8,193 bases of DNA from JBEKHI01 sp050012355 (GTDB lineage Bacteria > Actinomycetota > Actinomycetes > Streptosporangiales > Streptosporangiaceae), in contig JBEKHI010000373.1 of NCBI GenBank assembly GCA_050012355.1, forward strand, positions 1-8,193, in the 5' to 3' direction. A program made the position numbers and the translations under genes. Under the pieces are notes generated by a model, which had not been told where the DNA came from, did no database searches, and saw nothing but the letters and a program-made list of their open reading frames with translations. This document shows, piece after piece, positions 5,126-8,193 of this stretch (position 1 is the stretch's first letter; every line of letters starts with the position of its first letter).

Positions 5126-7374
5126 CGCGCTGGGACGATGCGGCCTTCGATGCCTATCTGCCGTCCGAGATGGTCCTCGGCGAGGCCGAGGTAGGCGTGA
5201 TTGTCGCGGACCGGCTCAGCAACTTGCTGTACATGAACCGGCACGCCGCGTGGTTGATCGGGCTGGGGTCCGACGCCGCGCGGTTCGCCGGCCAGCCGCT
5301 GCACGCGCTTGGCTTTATTTCGCCTGATGACCTGCCAAAGGCCGCCGACATGGCTCGGCAGGTCCTGCACGGACGCCCGTGGGAAGGCACGTTCGCCGGG
5401 TTGCGCAACGAAGGAGGCTTGTCCTTCATCAGGACGCTAGCCGTCCCGTTGCGCCACCCGGGCGGTGATATCGACGGCATGGTGCTGCTGGTCTCGGAGG
5501 CCGGGCGGCGGGATGCTCGCCGTGACCAGGACAGGATCGGCCTGCTTGAGCGGGTCGGGGAGCGGCTGGCGGGGTCACTCGAGCTGGACGCGACGCTGCG
5601 GCACGTGGCCGAGATGCTGGTGCCGAAGTTCGCCGACCACTGCTTCATCGACCTGTACGCCGGAGAGAAGCTGATTCGCCGGATACAGACCCACGCGGGG
5701 AACTGGGAACCACCGCCGGGCACCTGGGCGAGCACCGGCCAGCAGATCCACTACCCCGAGGGCCACTTCTGCCAGCAGGCGATGAGCAGGCTGGAGACCA
5801 TCGTGGTGCCGGACCTGCACTCGGGTTATTACCCCGCCCCCAGCCATGCTTCGATGGTCGCGTCCGATGACGCGGGCCTGACCTCGGTGCTCGCGGCTCC
5901 GCTGTACGCGCGGGGCGAACTGCTTGGCGTGATGAGCCTGGCGCTGTCCCGGCTGACCAACCGGGACGATCCGCATTACGACATGGGGGATCGCGACCTG
6001 TTCGGCGCGATCGCGAGCCGGATCGCGGTGGCGATCGACAACGCGTTGCTGTTCGAGGCCGAGCGGCGCACCGCGCTGGCCTTTCAGCAGTCGCTGCTGC
6101 CGCAGGCGGTGCCCACGCTCGACGGACTCGAAGTGGCCTTCAGGTACGTGCCCGCCAAGCCGCTGCAGACCCAGGGCCAGGGCATCCAGACCCAGGTTGG
6201 CGGTGACTGGTACGACATCATCCCGCTGGCCGCGGGACGGGTCGGCCTGGTGATCGGCGACGTGGAGGGCCGCGGGGCCCGGGCCGCGGCGACGATGGGT
6301 CAGCTCCGGGCCGCGCTGCGCGCGTTCGCCCAGGACGAGAAGGCGCCGGCCGACATACTGCGCAAGCTGGATGAGTGGGTGCGGACCGACGCCCCCGAGC
6401 CGCCCACCGTGAGCTGCATCTACATGGTCTACGACGCCTGGTCGCGCGAGCTGACGTTCGCGGTCGCCGGGCACGCGCCGCCGTTGCTCATCGCGGAAGA
6501 CTCGGTGCAGCCGGTCGACATGCGAAACAAGGGCGTGCTGCTCGGTGTGCGGGGCCGCGGGATCCGCGGGCTGCCTACTTACACCGAGCAGACGATCGTG
6601 GTGCCGCCAGGTTCAACCATGGTGCTGTACACCGATGGCCTGACCGATCGCCGGACCAGGGCGGACGGGCCGGGGCACTACACAGAGGCCGAAGCGGTGG
6701 CGATGCTGCGGTTGGCGGTGCTCGAGGCCGCGCGGAGCGGGGACGCGGCCCGGGTGGCGTCAGCTGCCGAGCACGCGGTTCCCGGCGACATCGACGACGA
6801 CATGGCCATCCTCGCGTTCACGACGGCGGCGGCCGAGCTTCCCTCCGTGGAACGGGTCTTCCCGGCCGAGCCGATCGTGGTGTCCGACGCGCGCCGGCTG
6901 GCGGCGGAGACGTTCGCCGATTGGGGGATGGATCGCGGGCAGTCCGAGCTGGCTTGCCTGCTGGTCTCGGAGGTCGTCACGAACGCCGTGCTGCACGCGG
7001 CCGTCACGCCGCATCCGAGCCGCCGTTACAGCTTCGATCCCGAGCCCGCTCCGCAGCCGCTCGCCGTCCCGCTGTCGGCTCCCGTCCCGGGGGGCCTACC
7101 GGTCGTGAGCGTTCCCGCTGTCGCTCCGGCACCGCCTAGTCCGCAGCGGGCGACCGAGTTCGTGCTCCGGCTGCGCAAGGGCGCGTCGGCCATCTGGGTC
7201 GAGGTGTTCGACCCAGACCTGCGGCTTCCCCGGTTGCGTACGGCGGGAGCGACCGATGAGGGCGGCCGGGGCCTGTACCTCGTGGAGCAGCTCGCGACCC
7301 GCTGGGGATCGCGCCCGACTCCGGAGGGCAAGGCCGTCTGGTTCGAGATGCCGCTAAGCTCCGGCCCCGCGTAA
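5122..7374 (+). CDS. PAS-GAF-SpoIIE (PP2C) phosphatase with C-terminal RsbW-like HATPase
   Basis: This 750-residue multidomain signalling protein has no membrane segment. A PAS domain spans about 16-128. A GAF domain spans about 143-312, joined to the catalytic domain by the helix AIDNALLFEAERRTALAFQQSLLP (about 305-327). The SpoIIE-type PP2C Ser/Thr phosphatase (about 328-568) keeps its metal aspartates: Asp362 in GGDWYD, Asp380 in GDVEGRG, Asp505 in YTDG and Asp559-560 in IDDDMAIL. The HATPase of the anti-sigma kinase type (about 577-748) has an N-box ExxTNAxxH (Glu617, Asn621, His625) and GGRGLYLV (714-721). Such proteins dephosphorylate anti-sigma antagonists and may also phosphorylate or sequester partners. 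No STAS protein or sigma factor is encoded here. Oddities are a 7-residue duplication just before GGDWYD and a Pro/Ala/Val-rich insertion (about 631-677) in the ATPase. I prefer ATG 5122. TTG 5110 in the same frame is the alternative. The signals sensed are unknown. Confidence 0.92.
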   Translation: MTRWDDAAFDAYLPSEMVLGEAEVGVIVADRLSNLLYMNRHAAWLIGLGSDAARFAGQPLHALGFISPDDLPKAADMARQVLHGRPWEGTFAGLRNEGGLSFIRTLAVPLRHPGGDIDGMVLLVSEAGRRDARRDQDRIGLLERVGERLAGSLELDATLRHVAEMLVPKFADHCFIDLYAGEKLIRRIQTHAGNWEPPPGTWASTGQQIHYPEGHFCQQAMSRLETIVVPDLHSGYYPAPSHASMVASDDAGLTSVLAAPLYARGELLGVMSLALSRLTNRDDPHYDMGDRDLFGAIASRIAVAIDNALLFEAERRTALAFQQSLLPQAVPTLDGLEVAFRYVPAKPLQTQGQGIQTQVGGDWYDIIPLAAGRVGLVIGDVEGRGARAAATMGQLRAALRAFAQDEKAPADILRKLDEWVRTDAPEPPTVSCIYMVYDAWSRELTFAVAGHAPPLLIAEDSVQPVDMRNKGVLLGVRGRGIRGLPTYTEQTIVVPPGSTMVLYTDGLTDRRTRADGPGHYTEAEAVAMLRLAVLEAARSGDAARVASAAEHAVPGDIDDDMAILAFTTAAAELPSVERVFPAEPIVVSDARRLAAETFADWGMDRGQSELACLLVSEVVTNAVLHAAVTPHPSRRYSFDPEPAPQPLAVPLSAPVPGGLPVVSVPAVAPAPPSPQRATEFVLRLRKGASAIWVEVFDPDLRLPRLRTAGATDEGGRGLYLVEQLATRWGSRPTPEGKAVWFEMPLSSGPA
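6166..6196 (+). repeat. 21-bp in-frame tandem duplication remnant in the phosphatase domain
   Basis: The 10-mer CAGACCCAGG occurs at 6166-6175 and again at 6187-6196, exactly 21 bp apart. In protein it gives QTQGQGI followed by QTQ (residues 349-358). Removing one unit would leave PAKPLQTQVGGDWYD, close to the usual spacing before the GGDWYD metal motif. Confidence 0.6.
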
Positions 7375-7565
7375 CCCAGGCCCCCGACAGCTGGTTCGCA
7401 AAACCGACATTCGCGGCATCTCAGCTTGCTGCGGCGCCCAGCGATTGTGGCCGGTGTTGCACTACCCAGACTCTTTTGTGGGTAACGCGGCACCAACCAT
7501 AATCATTCGAGCCCAAGGTGGCGGCGAGGGGCCTGCGGACAGTCACACAGGTCACATGCGTCGCG
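7375..7565. other. Convergent intergenic region, no gene seen
   Basis: These 191 bp separate the phosphatase stop from the stop of the minus-strand membrane gene. They contain no credible ORF and no recognisable tRNA or other RNA gene. They hold a weak stem-loop (7463-7484) and two direct GTCACA hexamers (7542-7547 and 7551-7556). A bidirectional terminator is expected here, but no classical hairpin with a T-run is present. Confidence 0.6.
7463..7484. terminator. Weak stem-loop TACCCA-N10-TGGGTA, possible terminator
   Basis: Six base pairs enclose a 10-nt loop (gactcttttg). It lies between convergent genes, about 90 nt past the phosphatase and about 80 nt past the membrane gene. There is no T-tract after the stem on either strand, so this is a guess from position. 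Confidence 0.2.
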
Positions 7566-7733
7566 TCAGTGGCCGATGCTGGCCGCGTACATGACGATGA
7601 CCACCAAGACGACAGCCACGATCGCTGTCTTCCAGTGCTTACCGTTGACGGACAGCCCAAGTTTGCGCCGGCCCCGGGTAAAGAAATACGCGGCAATTAC
7701 CGCTATGAAGACGAGCAGGACCACACCGGACAT
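7566..7733 (-). CDS. Small two-helix membrane protein, function unknown
   Basis: This 55-residue protein has a hydrophobic helix at the N-terminus (about 3-18, VVLLVFIAVIAAYFF), a basic middle (TRGRRKLGLSVNGKHWKT, about 19-36), and a second helix (about 37-50, AIVAVVLVVIVMYA). The basic loop would sit in the cytoplasm by the positive-inside rule, placing both termini outside. The ATG at 7733 has an excellent GGAGG (7739-7743) with a 5-nt spacer. The same frame is open further upstream to 7964, but that part overlaps the winged-helix gene and is not needed. The gene lies 67 bp behind the winged-helix gene on the same strand and may be co-transcribed or regulated by it. I do not recognise a family. 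The start and membrane nature are well supported. Confidence 0.75.
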   Translation of the reverse strand: MSGVVLLVFIAVIAAYFFTRGRRKLGLSVNGKHWKTAIVAVVLVVIVMYAASIGH

Positions 7734-7749
7734 AGCCGCCTCCGATCGC

Positions 7750-7766
7750 AGAGCACGCGTCGCTCT
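7750..7766. promoter_or_regulatory. Short inverted repeat AGAGC-N7-GCTCT upstream of the small membrane gene
   Basis: Five-bp arms flank a 7-bp centre, 17-33 bp upstream of the ATG at 7733 and just before its Shine-Dalgarno. It could be an operator. At this length chance is a real alternative. Confidence 0.15.
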
Positions 7767-7776
7767 TCTTGAGACT

Positions 7777-7801
7777 ACGACAGACTGGTGCCTGTTGTCG
7801 T
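7777..7801. promoter_or_regulatory. Inverted repeat ACGACA-N13-TGTCGT at the end of the winged-helix gene
   Basis: Perfect 6-bp arms lie 13 bp apart, with one arm touching the stop codon of the winged-helix gene. Read on the minus strand it could form a modest hairpin after that gene, or serve as a dimer-binding site in the 67-bp leader of the small membrane gene. There is no T-tract. Confidence 0.25.
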
Positions 7802-8148
7802 CATACCGGGCGGGTGGTTTCCGGAGCGCGGAGCGTATAGCCGACACCGCGCCTGGTGTGAATGAGCCGCGGACCGAGCGGGTCAAGCTTGCGGCGCAGG
7901 TAGCTGACGTACGTTTCGACGATCTGAGACTGGCCGTCGCCGTCCCAGCCCCAGACATTCTCAAGAAGCTGAGCCCGGGTCACCACGAGGCCCTGGTTGC
8001 GCATGAGGAAGGCGAGCAGCCGGAACTCGGTAGGTGATAGGTCGACCTGCTGGCCGCCCCGACGAACGGTCCAGCTTGCTTCGTCCAGTACAAGATCGCC
8101 CGAACGTAGTGTGCGTTGCTCATCTGGGATATAGCTCGTGTGTGTCAT
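7801..8148 (-). CDS. Free-standing OmpR/PhoB-type winged-helix DNA-binding protein (no receiver domain)
   Basis: The 115 residues form one complete Trans_reg_C effector domain. A four-strand N-terminal sheet (LRSGDLVLDEASWTVRRGG, about 14-32) leads into DLSPTEFRLLAFLMRNQGLVVTRAQLLENVWG (about 36-67). The recognition helix is VETYVSYLRRKL (about 77-88), and the hairpin wing is RLIHTRRGVGYTLR (94-107). Normal response regulators carry this domain behind a receiver domain of about 120 residues with a phosphorylated Asp, and none is present. The short start is genuine: ATG at 8148 has GAGG (8153-8156) 4 nt upstream, and the same frame has a TGA stop just above it, so this is not a gene cut by the window edge. 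It therefore binds DNA without a visible phosphorylation switch. The 55-residue membrane protein gene follows after 67 bp. Its targets are unknown. Confidence 0.88.
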   Translation of the reverse strand: MTHTSYIPDEQRTLRSGDLVLDEASWTVRRGGQQVDLSPTEFRLLAFLMRNQGLVVTRAQLLENVWGWDGDGQSQIVETYVSYLRRKLDPLGPRLIHTRRGVGYTLRAPETTRPV

Positions 8149-8193
8149 GGTGCCTCACCAGTCAATTGTTCTGTGCGCCAAGACGAGGGTGCC

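Noticed and set aside
5575..6474. 299-codon ORF on the minus strand opposite the phosphatase
   Set aside because: It lies entirely within a well-supported multidomain gene. The translation is Arg/Gln/His-rich without a domain, as expected for the complement of GC-rich coding DNA.
7542..7556. Direct GTCACA repeats as a CRP/GlxR-type site
   Set aside because: CRP-type sites are inverted TGTGA-N6-TCACA. These are direct repeats and lie between convergent genes, not in a promoter.
7734..7964. Upstream part of the open frame of the 55-residue membrane gene (132 codons in total)
   Set aside because: The strong GGAGG lies before the internal ATG at 7733, and the upstream part overlaps the winged-helix coding region in another frame.
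1..8193. Mobile elements, CRISPR arrays, tRNA/rRNA genes, prophage or toxin-antitoxin genes
   Set aside because: I looked on both strands and found no repeat arrays, transposase motifs or cloverleaf-like sequence. The window is covered by ordinary chromosomal genes.

Overview
The window is high-GC, densely packed bacterial DNA of an actinobacterium. The protein families point to the Streptomyces/Streptosporangiales part of the phylum: an IdeR/DmdR1-type iron regulator, citrate synthase 2, actinobacterial-type SerC, a DUF2530-like membrane protein, and a SpoIIE phosphatase fused to an RsbW-like ATPase. I cannot name a genus. It reads as a chromosomal housekeeping and regulatory region. I see no insertion sequence, prophage, CRISPR array, rRNA or tRNA.

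Left part (1-2461). A DUF2530-like membrane protein, cut by the window edge, diverges from a MarR regulator. marR converges with thpR (RNA 2',3'-cyclic phosphodiesterase), and their ends overlap by 14 bp. thpR lies directly behind serC (phosphoserine aminotransferase) on the minus strand. The serC reading frame runs about 33 codons past its expected end and finishes in an ATGA overlap with thpR. A 27-codon hydrophobic ORF lies antisense exactly in that tail.

Middle part (2459-5121). Citrate synthase 2 lies upstream of serC on the minus strand and diverges from pdxH (pyridoxamine 5'-phosphate oxidase). pdxH makes PLP, the cofactor of SerC. Next on the plus strand is a DtxR/IdeR-family iron-dependent repressor with a complete set of metal ligands, a TTG start and a very strong Shine-Dalgarno sequence.

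Right part (5102-8193). A 750-residue PAS-GAF-PP2C(SpoIIE)-HATPase protein probably senses a signal and controls a partner-switching (anti-anti-sigma) pathway whose partners are not in this window. It converges with a minus-strand pair: a free-standing OmpR/PhoB-type winged-helix protein without a receiver domain, and a 55-residue two-helix membrane protein.

Two initiation modes alternate here. citA, dtxR, the 55-residue membrane protein and the winged-helix gene have clear Shine-Dalgarno sequences. The DUF2530-like gene, marR, serC, pdxH and the 27-codon ORF lack a convincing one, but each has a TANNNT -10 hexamer ending 6-7 nt before its start codon, as expected for leaderless mRNAs. I found no clearly new multi-gene system. 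The points most worth checking are the SerC tail versus the antisense micro-ORF, the leaderless series, the antisense ORF across the iron regulator, and a 21-bp in-frame duplication in the phosphatase domain.
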